The notes: generated by a model from the sequence alone, not told the origin. A stretch of 64,000 nt of DNA from Bog-756 sp963831535 (GCA_963831535.1 CAWHQP010000008.1:124001-188000); one strand, 5' to 3'. Positions 1-10,452 are shown, counted from the first letter of the stretch. A program made the numbers and translations.

Positions 1-260
1 ACCATGGCGGCGATCAGCGAGCAATTGACGACCGAGCCGGCCCGGTCGGCCCGGAACTCGGCCGTGCAGTGGATGACCGGCACTCCCAATCCCCGGGCTG
101 CCGTCAGCAGCCGGGCCGTGTTCGGGACGACACCGACCTCGTCGGCCACGCCGGCGAGTTGGGGGAAGGAGGTGAGGTCCCCGACGACACCCCGCTGGAT
201 CTCCTGGGTCAGGACCGCGCACCGGTTCGGTGCGGCGAGCTCCCTCAGGTCGACGGGCAC
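1..260 (-). CDS. Isochorismatase-family cysteine hydrolase (N-terminal part, cut by window edge)
   Basis: The reverse strand encodes about 86 residues that read as the first half of an isochorismatase-fold hydrolase. VLTQEIQRGVVG carries the usual acidic/Gln strand near the N terminus, followed by the helix PNTARLLTAARGLGVPV and the strand VIHCTAEFRADRAGS. The family hydrolyses small amides or enol ethers such as nicotinamide or isochorismate; the substrate cannot be told because the catalytic Cys and Lys lie beyond the edge. I chose the GTG at 258-260, which has a GGTGAG-like ribosome site about 10 bases upstream. It lies 93 bases downstream of the acyl-CoA ligase stop on the same strand and may be co-transcribed. 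No longer frame for this gene is seen inside the window. Confidence 0.75.
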   Translation of the reverse strand, partial: MPVDLRELAAPNRCAVLTQEIQRGVVGDLTSFPQLAGVADEVGVVPNTARLLTAARGLGVPVIHCTAEFRADRAGSVVNCSLIAAM

Positions 261-353
261 CGGTCTGGCCTCACCACTGGCAGCTCCGGGCCTGGCCCGG
301 GGACAACCGCCGGGTCAACCGGCACGGTCGACACCCGGCGCACGGGAACCGTC

Positions 354-1997
354 TCACTCACCCGACGCGGTGCGGAGACCCCCACTGTCGGTCTCCTCGG
401 GCACCTCGGCGACGATTTCGGATGCCCAGCGGTAGTCGGGTTTGCCGCTGGGCGACCGCACGATGGCCTCCACCACATGGAGCTGGCGGGGCACCTTGTA
501 GCCGGCGATGGCGTTCCGGCAGTGAATCTGGATGTCCTCCAGCGACGGGTGCTTGTCGGCACGCGGCTGGATGATGGCGGCCACCCGCTGACCCCAGCGT
601 TCGTCGGGGGCACCCACCACGATGGCGTCGAACACCTCGGGGTGGGACCGGACGGCCGATTCGACCTCTTCGGGGAAGATCTTCTCGCCCCCGGAGTTGA
701 TCGAGACCGAACCCCTTCCGAGCAGGGTGATCGAGCCGTCCGCCTCGACGGTGGCGAAGTCGCCCGGCATGACGTAGCGGACCCCGTCGACGTAGATGAA
801 CACCTCGGCCGTCTTGACCGGGTCGTTGTAGTAGCCGACGGGGATGTCCCCGAAGCGGGCGATCTTGCCGATGACCCCCGAACCCGGCTCGACGACGTTC
901 ATGTCCTCGTCGAAGACCACGGTGTTCCCGAGCACCGAGACGGTGGGACCGCTCTTCATGGCGGTGTTGTCCTTGCCCATGGTGACCATGCCGTTGTTGC
1001 CCGACTCGGAGGAACCGATGGCATCGATGATCATGATGGAGGGCAGGTGCTTGAAGAACTCGTCCTTGACCGGCGCCGAGAACAGGGCGGCGGACGACGT
1101 GATGGCGTACAGCGACGAGAGGTCGTACTCCGCTCCCGGGTCGTCCAAGGCCTCGACCAGGGGCTTCCCCATGGCGTCACCGGTGATCATGATGGAGTTG
1201 GCCTGTTCGGTCTCCACCAGTTTCCATACCTCGTGAGGGTCGAACTTGGGCACCAGGATGGTGCGGTTGCCCACGAAGCTCTGTCCCATGACCGACCACT
1301 GGGTGGCTCCGTGCATGAGCGGGGCGATCGGCAACAGGGTGACCTGCCCAGCTTGGCCCTTGGCCACCATCTCCTCGGGGTGTTGGATCCGGGTGTTGGT
1401 GTGGGGATCGACGCCGCCGCCCAGTGCGTAGAAGACGTCCTCGTGGCGCCACACCACTCCCTTGGGCATCCCCGTCGTCCCGCCGGTGTAGAGGATGTAG
1501 TGGTCGTCGTTGGACCGGGGGGCGAAGTCCCGCTCGGGACTTCCCTGCGCCATGGCCTCCTCGTAGGGGATGGCTCCCGGGGGAGGGGGCTGGCCCGATC
1601 CGTCATCGATGGTGATCACCAGGCGGAGGTCGGGGAGCTCGGGCAGCAGGTCGGTGACCTGGGGGCCGTAGTTGGCCTGGTGGACCAGGGCCACCAGATC
1701 GGCGTTGGCGAACAGGTAGCTGAGCTCGTCTTTCACGTAGCGGTAGTTGATGTTGATCCATACTGCCCGCAGCTTGAACACGGCCCAGGCCGTCTCGACC
1801 CACTCCACGCTGTTCAGCGAGTAGATACCTACGTGGTCGCCGGGGCCGACGCCGTGCCCGGAAAGGAAGTGGGCCAACCGGTTGGCCCGTGCCTCCATTT
1901 CGGCGAAGGTGCGGCGCTCGCCCGCGGCGACCAGGTACTCACGGTCACCGAAGGCGTCGACCGCCCCTTCGAACAGATCAGCCAGGTTGAACGTCAT
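354..1997 (-). CDS. FadD19-like acyl-CoA synthetase (AMP-forming)
   Basis: A 547-residue adenylate-forming enzyme that should activate a fatty or sterol side-chain acid to its CoA thioester in the cytoplasm using ATP. The P-loop YTGGTTGMPKGV is near residue 170, the acyl-binding and gate region near 230-330 contains MITGDAMGKPLVEAL, and the C-terminal domain has the hinge GRGSVSINSGGEKIFPEEVE and the catalytic Lys region SPSGKPDYRWA. From memory the order and wording of motifs resemble mycobacterial FadD19 (steroid C25/C26-oyl-CoA ligase) and FadD3 more than general long-chain ligases. That is a family-level inference and the substrate is not proven. The ATG at 1997 gives the N terminus expected for the family. 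The next gene downstream is the isochorismatase-like fragment. Confidence 0.9.
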   Translation of the reverse strand: MTFNLADLFEGAVDAFGDREYLVAAGERRTFAEMEARANRLAHFLSGHGVGPGDHVGIYSLNSVEWVETAWAVFKLRAVWININYRYVKDELSYLFANADLVALVHQANYGPQVTDLLPELPDLRLVITIDDGSGQPPPPGAIPYEEAMAQGSPERDFAPRSNDDHYILYTGGTTGMPKGVVWRHEDVFYALGGGVDPHTNTRIQHPEEMVAKGQAGQVTLLPIAPLMHGATQWSVMGQSFVGNRTILVPKFDPHEVWKLVETEQANSIMITGDAMGKPLVEALDDPGAEYDLSSLYAITSSAALFSAPVKDEFFKHLPSIMIIDAIGSSESGNNGMVTMGKDNTAMKSGPTVSVLGNTVVFDEDMNVVEPGSGVIGKIARFGDIPVGYYNDPVKTAEVFIYVDGVRYVMPGDFATVEADGSITLLGRGSVSINSGGEKIFPEEVESAVRSHPEVFDAIVVGAPDERWGQRVAAIIQPRADKHPSLEDIQIHCRNAIAGYKVPRQLHVVEAIVRSPSGKPDYRWASEIVAEVPEETDSGGLRTASGE

Positions 1998-2107
1998 CGG
2001 CCAGTCAGTAGAACACGTTTCTATTCAGGCGGCAAACAGGCCCCGGGAGTCGAGGAGCGGCCCCGGGTGAGCCCGTTCCCCTCCTTCTCTCCTACCACTC
2101 GGGACCT

Positions 2108-4220
2108 TCAGTCGGTGGCGTCGGGTGCGGTCAGCGTGGTGGGCCGGAGGGGGAAGGCCGGGGCCACCGTCGGTGTCTTGTCGCCGGGGGTGGGGTCGAC
2201 GGTTCGGTTGACGACCGGGGGGCTGGCCGGGTCGGGCATCGCCCCGAGCGCGGTGCGGACCGACCGGGCCACTCCGGGTCCGTCGAGGCCCAGTCGGGCC
2301 AGGATGCGATCGGGTTTGTCCTGGGGGATGTAGGCGCGCGGGGATGCCGAGGGAGATGACCGGTGGGGCTCCGCCCGGTGGGGACGACTGGCGTAGCGCA
2401 TCGGCCAGGAACATGCCCGCCCCGCCTTGGCGCACTCCGTCCTCGGCGGTGATCACCACGTCGTGGCCGGCGGCGTCGGCCAGCATCGCCGGGTCGGGGT
2501 CGGAGACCACCCGCACGTCCCACACGGTTACGTCGATGCCCTCGGCCTCGAGTTCCCGAGCCGCCTCCTCGGCGGCGATGACCATCTTCCCGATGGCCAG
2601 GATGCACACCGAGCCGTCACCGCTCCGGGCCTTACGGGCGCTGCGGCCCGATCCCACTGTGCCGGGCGCCACCCACGGGGCCGGGGTCTTCGGGAAACGG
2701 ATCATGGAGGGTCCATCGAGTGTGAGCGCCTCGGCCAGCATGACTTCGACTTCCTGGGCCGACGAGGGGGCGAAGACCGTCATCCCGGGGATGGATAGGC
2801 CGAGGGCCATGTCCAACACTCCGTGGTGACTGGCCCCGTCGTCGCCGGTGATGCCGGCCCGGTCGAGAACCAGGACCACCGGCAGCCGGTGCAGGCCGAC
2901 GTCGAGGTTGGCCTGGTCGAAAGCCCGGCTGAAGAACGTCGAGTACACCGCCACCACGGGCCGCATCCCGGCCATGGCCATACCGGCCGCCGCCGTAACC
3001 GCGTGCTGTTCGGCGATGCCCACGTCGACGAACCGTTCGGGGAACCGGGCTTCGAAGGGCAGGAGCCCGGTCGGTCCGGGCATGGCCGCGGTGATGGCCA
3101 CGATTCGGGGATCGGCCTCGGCGTGGCGGAGCAGTGACCGGGTGAAGGCGTCGGTGAAGGTGGTGACCGGCAGCACCGCAGCCACGTCTGTGCCATCGGG
3201 CGGAGTCTCGTCAGAGCCCGGACCAGGCGCACCTGTCTCGCCGCCGGTGGCCCCCGCGCCGCCCGTCTCGACGCCTTGTCCGCTCCGGGCGTCGGCCGTG
3301 GGGACGGTGAGGGCCACCGAGACCTTCACGTCGTGCAGTCGCTGGACGTCGTCCTCTTCGGCCGGGGCGTAGCCGCGGCCCTTCTGGGTCATCACGTGGA
3401 CCACGATGGGGCCGGGCCACTCCGAGGCGTTGGCCAACGCCAGCTCCACCCCGGCGATGTCATGGCCGTCGATAGGTCCGGCGTAGCGGATACCGAGAGC
3501 TTCGAAGAAGGTGTGGGGGGTGACCACTTCGCGCAGGGCGCTGGTCAGCCCGTGGACCCCCGAATAGGCCAGGTCCCCGACGCCGGGCAGTTCTCGGATG
3601 AGGTGGCGGATCCGCTGGCGCGCCTGGATATAGGCAGGATTGAGGCGGAGGTGGGTGAGTCCGAGCGAGAGCCGCGATACGGTCGGGGCGTAGGAGCGGC
3701 CGTTGTCGTTGAGCACGATAACCACCGGCGTGCCCGAGTGACCGAGGTTGTTGAGGGCTTCGTAGGCCATCCCGCCGGTCAGGGCCCCGTCACCGACCAC
3801 GGCCACCACCCGGCGCTGGCTGCCCTGGAGCTGGAAGGCGCTGGCCAGTCCGTGGGCGTAGCTGAGGATGGTGGAAGCGTGGCTGTTTTCCACCCAGTCG
3901 TGCTCGGACTCGGTGCGGTTGGGATAGCCCGAGAGCCCGTCGGCTTGACGGAGCTGGGGAAAGGCGTCGCGGCGTCCGGTGACCAGCTTGTGGACGTAGG
4001 CCTGGTGCCCGGTGTCCCACAAGAGCACGTCGCGGGGCGAGTCGAAGGTGCGGTGGAGGGCCAGGGTCAACTCCACCACGCCCAAGTTGGATCCCAAGTG
4101 GCCGCCAGTGGCCGTGACAGCGTCGACGATGAATTCCCGGATCTCGTCGGACAGGACGGCCAGCTCCTCAGGACTGAGGGTGCGGAGGTCGGCGGGGCTG
4201 TCGATGTGTTCGAGGATCAT
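2108..4220 (-). CDS. dxs: 1-deoxy-D-xylulose-5-phosphate synthase, with a single-base frame break near its 3' end
   Basis: DXS joins pyruvate and glyceraldehyde 3-phosphate with thiamine diphosphate, the first step of the MEP isoprenoid pathway. The TPP site GDGALTGGMAYEALNN, the transketolase pyrimidine domain with VDVGIAEQHAVTAAAG, and the C-terminal transketolase domain are all present. The conserved C-terminal stretch is split: the main frame reads ISLGIP and then degenerates, while the next frame continues as RAYIPQDKPDRILARLGL to a stop at 2108. Removing one base from the G4 run at 2340-2343 restores about 703 residues. A low-complexity, Gly/Pro-rich insert of about 45 residues lies between the two halves, so the protein is longer than the usual 620-640. 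I chose the ATG at 4220, with AAAGGA upstream. A frame extends further upstream but lacks family similarity. Confidence 0.92.
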
Positions 4221-4453
4221 GGGATTGTGGTGGTTCCTTTCCGACGAGGCTACCAGCGCGCCGACCTCGTCCCACTGTTCCGATCGACCGGGGCCGACGG
4301 GGCCTCCCCGGTCGACCGGCCGACGGACAAGAGGGCTCGTGCCGGGATGCTCGACACGTTCCCCGAGTTCGGACCAGACTGGTGTGGTGTGCACCGAGGG
4401 GCCATCACGGCGGTGCCGTGGCCGGGGCCCCGTATCGACCCTGAGGAGTGACG

Positions 4454-5209
4454 ATGCAAGCTGAGATCAAAGGCGCGACCATGCCGCTGCTGGAGATGAT
4501 CCTCGAACCCGGGGAGTCGGTCATCTCCACCCACGGGGAGCTGTCGTGGATGTCGGCCAATATCCAGCTGACCCAGACCACCTCCACGGGTGGGCAGAAG
4601 GGGTTGATGAGTGGCCTGAAGCGGGTGGTCGGCGGGGGAGGGATCTTCCTCACCAAGTATGAGGCGCAGGGAGGACAGGGCATGCTGGCCTTCGCCGCCA
4701 AGCTGCCCGGCCGGATCTTCGAGATCGGGATCGGCCCGGGCCAGGGCTACCTGGTCCACCGGCACGGCTGGGTGTGCGGAACCGACGGAGTGTCACCCAC
4801 CATCGGGATGCAGCAGTCGTTCCGCGGTGGCATGTACGGGGGTGACGGATTCATCCTCCAGCGCCTCGAGGGCCAGGGCCGGGCGTGGATCGAGCTCTCC
4901 GGGGAAATCACCACCTATGAGCTGGTGGACGGCCAGTCCCTCCTGGTGCACCCGGGACATGTCGGGCTGTTCGAGGACATGGTCAAGTTCAGCATCACCC
5001 GTCTGTCCGGCATCAAGAACATGGCCTTCGGCGGCGACGGCTTCCACCTGGTGTCGTTGACCGGACCCGGGCGGGTGTGGCTCCAGAGCATGCCGGTGCC
5101 GATCCTGGCTCAGGCCATCGAGCCCTACCTGCGCCACGAGGACGACCATTCGGGGGTGGATGCCGGCGTCGGCGGTGTGCTCGGCGGCATCATCGGCAAG
5201 AACCTCTGA
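4454..5209 (+). CDS. AIM24 family protein
   Basis: A 251-residue all-beta protein of the AIM24 (TIGR00266-like) family. The Gly-rich strands GGGGIFLTKYEAQGGQG, GGDGFILQRLEGQGRAWIEL and GGDGFHLVSLTGPGRVWLQS show the repeated double-stranded beta pattern of the family. Bacterial members have no established biochemical role; the yeast mitochondrial homologue affects inner-membrane organisation. The ATG at 4454 is preferred because GAGGAG ends five bases upstream; an in-frame GTG at 4448 overlaps that site. The C terminus ends with a Gly-rich helix VGGVLGGIIGKNL. It is divergent from dxs with about 230 bases between them, and I see no operon partner beyond the following YceI gene. Confidence 0.85.
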   Translation: MQAEIKGATMPLLEMILEPGESVISTHGELSWMSANIQLTQTTSTGGQKGLMSGLKRVVGGGGIFLTKYEAQGGQGMLAFAAKLPGRIFEIGIGPGQGYLVHRHGWVCGTDGVSPTIGMQQSFRGGMYGGDGFILQRLEGQGRAWIELSGEITTYELVDGQSLLVHPGHVGLFEDMVKFSITRLSGIKNMAFGGDGFHLVSLTGPGRVWLQSMPVPILAQAIEPYLRHEDDHSGVDAGVGGVLGGIIGKNL

Positions 5210-5323
5210 ACGAGGCCCACGGGGGCGGCCGATGATCCAAGGAGACGGGCCGGCCCGGGACTCCGATCCGCTGGCGGAGGTGCTGACTCCGGGCGGTAGG
5301 TGCCCGTTAAGGCGGTCCGGATC

Positions 5324-6043
5324 ATGGACGGCGACCAGACGGCGGAATCCGGAACCCAGCCGACACGATGCCGACGTCTCCACTGGTGGATCGTCGGCGG
5401 CGTGGCCGTCGTCGTGGTGCTGGCCGTGGCCGGACCGTTCATCTACATCCACCTGATCGAGGTACCGGCTCCGGCCAGGCTCACACTGCCGGGGACCTCG
5501 AAAGGATCGGCCACACCGTCGGGCAGTTCCGAGTCGGGCAGTCTTGCCGGCACCTGGGCCGTAGGGCCCGGCTCGGTCGTCGGCTACCGCGTCCAGGAGG
5601 TGCTCATCGGTCAGAACGCGACCGCTGTCGGGCGCACCTCCACCGTGTCGGGGTCGGTTGCCATCACCGGCACCACAGTCACGGTCACCGTCGACATAGC
5701 CTCGGTGAAGAGCGACCAGTCCCAGCGCAACGCCCAGTTCGATGGGCGGATCATGGATCTGGCCACCTACCCGACCGCGACCCTGCGCCTGACCGGCCCG
5801 ATCTCCCTCGGCTCCGTCCCGGCCCTGGGCAGTGAAGTCAGCTATACGGACACCGGGTCCCTCACCATGCACGGCGTGACCAGGAGCGTCAGCCTCCCGG
5901 TCCCCGCCGAGCGCACCGCCACCGGCATCGCCGTGCTCGCCGACATCCCCATCGCCTTCCCCGACTGGCACATCGCCAACCCCAGCGTGGGAGGGTTCGT
6001 CACCACAGCCAACACCGGCACACTCGAGGTGCTGCTCCTCTGA
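5324..6043 (+). CDS. YceI-like lipid-binding barrel protein with an N-terminal membrane anchor
   Basis: About 239 residues. A basic N terminus precedes one hydrophobic segment (WWIVGGVAVVVVLAVAGPF, around residues 20-40), then a Ser/Gly-rich linker, then a YceI-type lipocalin-like domain beginning at GTWAVGPGSVVGYRVQE. The usual YceI landmarks DGRIMDLATYPTATL, GSLTMHGVTRSVSLPV and a final FVTTANTGTLEVLLL are all there. YceI proteins bind isoprenoid-like lipids outside the cytoplasm, and this one would be membrane-tethered on the outer face. The ATG at 5324 is preferred, though an in-frame GTG at 5300 is possible. After the stop another frame stays open to about 6172 with a Pro/Thr/Ser-rich reading; I regard that as chance, since the domain ends naturally. 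Confidence 0.85.
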   Translation: MDGDQTAESGTQPTRCRRLHWWIVGGVAVVVVLAVAGPFIYIHLIEVPAPARLTLPGTSKGSATPSGSSESGSLAGTWAVGPGSVVGYRVQEVLIGQNATAVGRTSTVSGSVAITGTTVTVTVDIASVKSDQSQRNAQFDGRIMDLATYPTATLRLTGPISLGSVPALGSEVSYTDTGSLTMHGVTRSVSLPVPAERTATGIAVLADIPIAFPDWHIANPSVGGFVTTANTGTLEVLLL

Positions 6044-6305
6044 CGCGGGGCGCGGGCAACCCCGCCGTCACCTCGGGCAACTCGTCGAGGGCGGCGGGTC
6101 CGCAGGGCGGTGGCGGTCCGGTGACCGTGCCGCCGACGACCGTGTCTCCCTTGACCATCGGATCGGGCAGCTGACGCCCCCTTCCGAGCGAAGCTTGCAA
6201 ACACTGCTGGCCTGACGGCGCGTCAGCTAACGTCGAACCCCGTGACAGGACCGGCTCGGGGGCCGGCCCGCAAGCGCCGGGGAGCCGGGGGAGGGGGAAG
6301 CGGCT

Positions 6306-7301
6306 GTGGTCGATCACCACGCTGACGACGAGTTCCACTCGACCGACCCGACCGACCCGTTCTGGACCGAAACCTGCTGGTTCACCTTCACCGTCCCCGA
6401 GCGTCGGCTGTCCGGCCAGTTCTATCCCTTCTTCCGCACCAACCAGGGGGTCCTATCCGCCGGGGTCTTCTTCTGGGACGACACCGGGACCACGCCGGCC
6501 GACATCCTGCACGCCCGGCACTTCTGGCACCTCCCCATCCCCGCCCAACCTCTGTCGGACATCCACCTGCCCAACGGCGTGAGCTACCGGTGTGTCGAGC
6601 CCCTTCGCCGCTACGAGCTCGCCTACCGGGACCCCGACGCCAGCCCGGCCGACGATCCCATGGTGCGAGCCGATCTCACCTTCACGGCGATCGCTCGACC
6701 CAACTACCTCGGGGAGTCCCACCTCGACCAGCCCGGACGGTATGAGGGCACCATCGTGCTCGACGGCGAGGAGTTCGTCGTCGACTCCTACGGCTTCCGT
6801 GACCGCTCGTGGGGCCCCCGGTCGCAGTTCGGCCGGGGCATCCACGGGACCCCGGCCCGCTGCGGCGGCTACAGCTACGCCACCGCGACCGACCGCCACG
6901 CCTTCCACGCCATCACCATGGACTTCAGTGGGGATGCCGCCGCCCAGGTCGGCGGGGAGGATGGATCCGGCTCCATGGCCATCCACGGCTATCTGCTGCG
7001 GGACGGTGAGTGGTCGAAGGTCGCGTCGGGAAACCGACAGGTGCTGGAGCGGGATCCGGACACCGCCTACCCCACGGCCGTGACGCTCGATCTGGCCGAC
7101 GAGTTGGGTCGGACCCTGCACGCCGAGGGGCGCTGCCTCAACGGGCTCGGCCTGTTCCTCAACCCCAACCTCTTCTCGGTCAACTGCCTGACCGAATGGT
7201 CCTTCGACGGAACCACCGCCTACGGCGAGGACCACGACAACTGGAGCGCCACCGGCATCCGCGAGTTCCTCCGATCCCGTCGGGCCGGTGCGTCGACCTG
7301 A
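6306..7301 (+). CDS. Unknown barrel-like protein of the DUF7064/7065 type, paired with a phosphotransferase
   Basis: A 331-residue soluble protein without signal peptide or membrane segment. It is rich in beta-strand patterns and has the motif SYGFRDRSWGPRSQFGRGIH, typical of a hydroxysteroid/AttH-like lipocalin-type family now split into DUF7064 and DUF7065; I am not sure which. No catalytic role is assigned. It is followed after 111 bases by an APH-like phosphotransferase, an association often seen in lipid- or sterol-degrading actinobacteria (known of related genomes, not shown here). The GTG at 6306 has a long GGGGGAGGGGGA ribosome site 8-15 bases upstream, which decides the start. Confidence 0.7.
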   Translation: MVDHHADDEFHSTDPTDPFWTETCWFTFTVPERRLSGQFYPFFRTNQGVLSAGVFFWDDTGTTPADILHARHFWHLPIPAQPLSDIHLPNGVSYRCVEPLRRYELAYRDPDASPADDPMVRADLTFTAIARPNYLGESHLDQPGRYEGTIVLDGEEFVVDSYGFRDRSWGPRSQFGRGIHGTPARCGGYSYATATDRHAFHAITMDFSGDAAAQVGGEDGSGSMAIHGYLLRDGEWSKVASGNRQVLERDPDTAYPTAVTLDLADELGRTLHAEGRCLNGLGLFLNPNLFSVNCLTEWSFDGTTAYGEDHDNWSATGIREFLRSRRAGAST

Positions 7302-7412
7302 TTGGCCCGTTCTCGATGCGACCTGACCCGACACACTGTGACGCCACTGGCCCGAATTGTTGCAACCGACCCGACCCATCCGCTACATCCGACCAACCGA
7401 GGTGGACGACCA

Positions 7413-8539
7413 ATGACCATGACCGACGGACCGAGCAGCGAACGTCCGAAGACGTCCACCCGGGACTACGAGCAGCTCCGGGTCCAACTGGAGTCCTGGC
7501 TGCAGGAGCGGGTGCCGGGTTCCACCGTCTCCGAGCTCATCGTGCCCGAGTCGAACGGCATGTCGTCCGAGACGGTCCTCTTCGACCTGGCGGTTCCGGG
7601 TGAGGCCGAGCCCCGGGCCCTGGTGGCCCGCATCGCCCCGGACCCGGCCGCCGACCCGGTGTTCCAGACCTATGACATGGAGCGCCAGTTCCTGACCATG
7701 CAGATGGTGGCCGAACACACCGACGTCCCGGTGCCCACCGTGCTCTGGCTGGAGAACGGCACCGATGTCATCGGGGTGCCGTTCTTCGTCATGGAGCGGG
7801 TGGAGGGCATCGTGCCGCCCGACGTCCTTCCCTACACGTTCGGGGACAACTGGTTCTTCGAGGCCGATCTGGCCGACCAGCAGCGGCTGGAACGCACCGC
7901 CGTCGAGGCCCTGGCCGCCCTGCACGAGCTCACCGTCGACGGTCCGGCCGCCTTCTTGGCCGGTCCGGACGACGGGGCCAGCCCGCTCCGGCACCATGTG
8001 GACGAGATGCGGGCCTACTACGACTGGGTGGCCGCCGACGGGGTCAGCTCCCCCTCATCGAGCGGGGCTTCGAGTGGCTGGAGGAGCACTGGCCCAGCAA
8101 CGAGGACGACGCCGTGTTCAGTTGGGGCGACGCCCGGGTGGGCAACATGATGTTCGTCGAGTTCGAGCCGGTGGCCGTGCTGGACTGGGAGATGGCGTCG
8201 ATCGGGCCCCGGGAGATCGACCTTGGTTGGATGATCTACATCCACCGGTTCTTCCAGGACCTGGTGGAGGACCTCGGGTTGCCGGGCATGCCCCACATCC
8301 TCACGCGGGCGACGGTGGCCGGGTTGTACCAGTCGGTGACCGGCTACGAGCCCAGGGACCTCGACTTCTACACGGCCTATGCCGCGTTGCGCCACGGCAT
8401 CGTGATGTTCCGGATCACCCGACGCTCCATCCGGTTCGGTGAAGCCGAAATGCCCGAGGATCCCGATCATGCCATCCTCCACCACGCCCACCTGGCCCGG
8501 ATGCTGGACGGCGTCTACTGGGACGAGGTGAAGTCCTGA
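7413..8539 (+). CDS. APH-fold phosphotransferase family protein, broken by one missing base
   Basis: The N-terminal lobe is read from the ATG at 7413 (GAGGTGG upstream). It contains FFVMERVEGIVPPDVL, the kinase-like hinge. The catalytic lobe lies in another frame from about 8043 to 8539: FSWGDARVGNMMF (the Brenner-type motif, usually HGDxxxxN, here with Trp for His) and VLDWEMASIGPREIDLGW (the metal-binding DWE). Adding one G to the G4 run at 8040-8043 joins the two parts through QLPLIERGFEWLEEHW and gives about 375 residues, normal for the family. Members phosphorylate small hydroxyl substrates; many actinobacterial ones sit beside acyl-CoA dehydrogenases, and the substrate is unknown. It is convergent with the thioesterase gene. 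Confidence 0.85.
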
Positions 8540-8595
8540 CCGGGCCGTGTGCTCATCCCGGTGCCGTCGGGTGGTCTGGCGACGGAGCCTTCGAC

Positions 8596-8973
8596 CTACC
8601 GGACGTTCTTCAAGAACGTGTCCCGGTCGACGATCACCCGGATCAGCTTGCCCGCCGCCACCAGGCCGGCACTCTCGGAGACCGACAGGGTGAAGACCAG
8701 ACGGCGACCCTCGATCCGGTCGAGGGTGGCCTCGGCCCAAACCGTCCCGCCGACTCGCACCGGGACCAGATGGTCGAACTGCACCCGCTTGGCCACCGAC
8801 GTGCAGTTGTCGGCGAGTTCGCCGTCGATGGCCTTGCAGCTGGCCTCCTCGCACAGGGCCACCAGTCGCGGCGTGGCCAGGACCGGGACCGTCCCCGAGT
8901 GGAAGGCTTCGGCTGTGTCGGCCGCGGTGACCTGCAGTTCGATTCGGGCGGACAGACCGGTGTGCGGAGCCAC
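8596..8973 (-). CDS. Hot-dog thioesterase, FlK-like
   Basis: About 125 residues of the hot-dog fold resembling fluoroacetyl-CoA thioesterase FlK and its many non-specific relatives. LATPRLVALCEEASCKAI forms the hot-dog helix with the family Glu. VAKRVQFDHLVPVRVGGTV and the strand GRRLVFTLSVSESAG follow. It probably hydrolyses a short acyl-CoA. I chose the GTG at 8971-8973 because a TATCGT hexamer lies exactly six bases upstream, the leaderless pattern seen repeatedly in this window. A frame from an ATG at 9009 would add 12 residues and has no ribosome site. It is divergent from tldD, with 68 bases between the two starts. Confidence 0.75.
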   Translation of the reverse strand: MAPHTGLSARIELQVTAADTAEAFHSGTVPVLATPRLVALCEEASCKAIDGELADNCTSVAKRVQFDHLVPVRVGGTVWAEATLDRIEGRRLVFTLSVSESAGLVAAGKLIRVIVDRDTFLKNVR

Positions 8974-8979
8974 GCCGGT

Positions 8980-8985
8980 ACGATA
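8980..8985 (-). promoter_or_regulatory. -10 element (TATCGT) for a leaderless thioesterase mRNA
   Basis: TATCGT fits TANNNT and ends six bases before the GTG start, so transcription would begin at or next to the start codon. No convincing -35 is seen. Confidence 0.5.
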
Positions 8986-9041
8986 CGTGACACAGCAGGC
9001 ATCGGCCACCTGGCGCCGAGCGGTGTAACGAGGAGGCTGTG

Positions 9042-10452
9042 GTGATCGATCCCCCTGTACTCGAGCGGGTGCTCGGTGAGGCCCTGCGGCACGGTGGCGA
9101 CTTCGCCGAGGTCTTCGCCGAGGACCGCGTCGACCTCGTCAGCGCTGCTGGACGACGGGAGGGTGGAGGAGCTGTCGTCGGGCCGCGAGCGCGGCGCGGG
9201 CATCCGGGTGGTCTCGGGTGACACCACTGGCTTCGCCCATACCGCAGACCTCTCGGAGTCGGGACTGCTGAAGGCGGCCGAGGCGGCCTCGGCGGTAGCC
9301 CGGAGCGGCGGGGGAGGGACGGCCACCGTGGCGGTGGGGCCCCTCCCGACCGGTGCACCAGCGAGGGGCACTGCCGATACCGGTGATGACCCGGCATCGC
9401 TGTCCCTGGCGTCCAAAGGTCAAAGCCTCGAACTGTTGCGTCGGGCCGACGAAGCGGCCCGGGCCGCGGGCGGAGCCATCACCCAGGTCCAGGCGGGGTG
9501 CGGGGGGTCCCGCCGGCGGGTGCTCATCGCCAACTCCGAGGGTCTGTACGCCGGCGACGAGCAGGCTCGCACCCGGTTTTCGGTGTCGTGCGTGGCCTCG
9601 GGCGACACGGGCCTCCAGACCGGATTCGAGTCGGCGGCCCGCACGCTCGGGTTCGAGCTCTTCGACGAGGTGTCGGTGGAGGAGTTGGCCCAGCTGGCGG
9701 CCCGCCGGGCCATCTCCAAGCTGTCGGCCCGCCCGGCCCCGTCCGGTGAGCTGCCCGTGGTCCTGGCCGGAGGGAGCGGCGGCATCCTGTTCCACGAGGC
9801 CTGCGGCCACGGCCTCGAGGCCGACCACATCGTGAAGGACGCCTCCGTCTACACCGGCATGGTGGGTCAACAGGTGGCCAGCCCACTGGTCACCCTGGTC
9901 GACGACGGCACGATCGGCTCCGAATGGGGCACGTTCCACGTCGACGACGAGGGCCGTCCGGCGCAGCGGAACGTCCTCATCGACCACGGGGTCCTGACCG
10001 ACTATCTGTGGGACTACCTGAGGGCCAGGAAGGAGGGCCGGGTGTCCTCGGGCAACGGCCGACGCCAGACCTACCAACACCTGCCCATGGTGCGGATGAC
10101 CAACACCTTCCTGCTCCCCGGGAACGAGGATGCCGACGAGATCGTGGCCCAGACGCCCCGGGGGGTCTATGTGGCCAAGCTGGGTGGCGGCCAGGTCAAC
10201 ACCACCACCGGTGACTTCGTCTTCGGGACCACCGAGGCGTACCTCATCGAGGGGGGCAAGATCACCGAACCGCTGCGTGACGCCAACCTCATCGGGAACG
10301 GCCCTGAGATCCTGAAGCGGATCGACGCGGTGGCCACCGACTTCGCCATGACCCCGGGCACCTGCGGCAAGGACGGCCAGAGTGTCCCGGTGGGTTGCGG
10401 TCAGGCCACCATGCGCCTGACCGGGGTGACCATCGGCGGTACGGCCGAATGA
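9042..10452 (+). CDS. tldD: TldD metalloprotease subunit, with a frame break near residue 33
   Basis: TldD pairs with TldE/PmbA to cleave unfolded or modified peptides using a zinc ion. The catalytic HEACGHGLEADH (HExxxH) is clear in the middle. The C-terminal half has the family strands PLVTLVDDGT, GKITEPLRDANLIGNG and MTPGTCGKDGQSVPVGCGQ. The true N terminus, IDPPVLERVLGEALRHGGDF, lies in a different frame from the body and starts at the GTG at 9042 with AGGAGG five bases away. The frame must change between about 9137 and 9150 (one extra base or two missing), joining EDRVDLVS to LLDDGRVEEL. Repaired length is about 469 residues, as usual. The next gene overlaps by ATGA, so the pair is translationally coupled. 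Confidence 0.9.

Noticed and set aside
69..2333. A 754-residue plus-strand open frame
   Set aside because: It is the antisense shadow of the acyl-CoA ligase and dxs genes; its Asp/Gly/Val/His-rich composition is typical of reverse frames in high-GC DNA.
6053..6172. Extension of the YceI protein by a frameshift into a Pro/Thr/Ser-rich frame
   Set aside because: The YceI domain ends naturally at LEVLLL before the stop, so no repair is needed.
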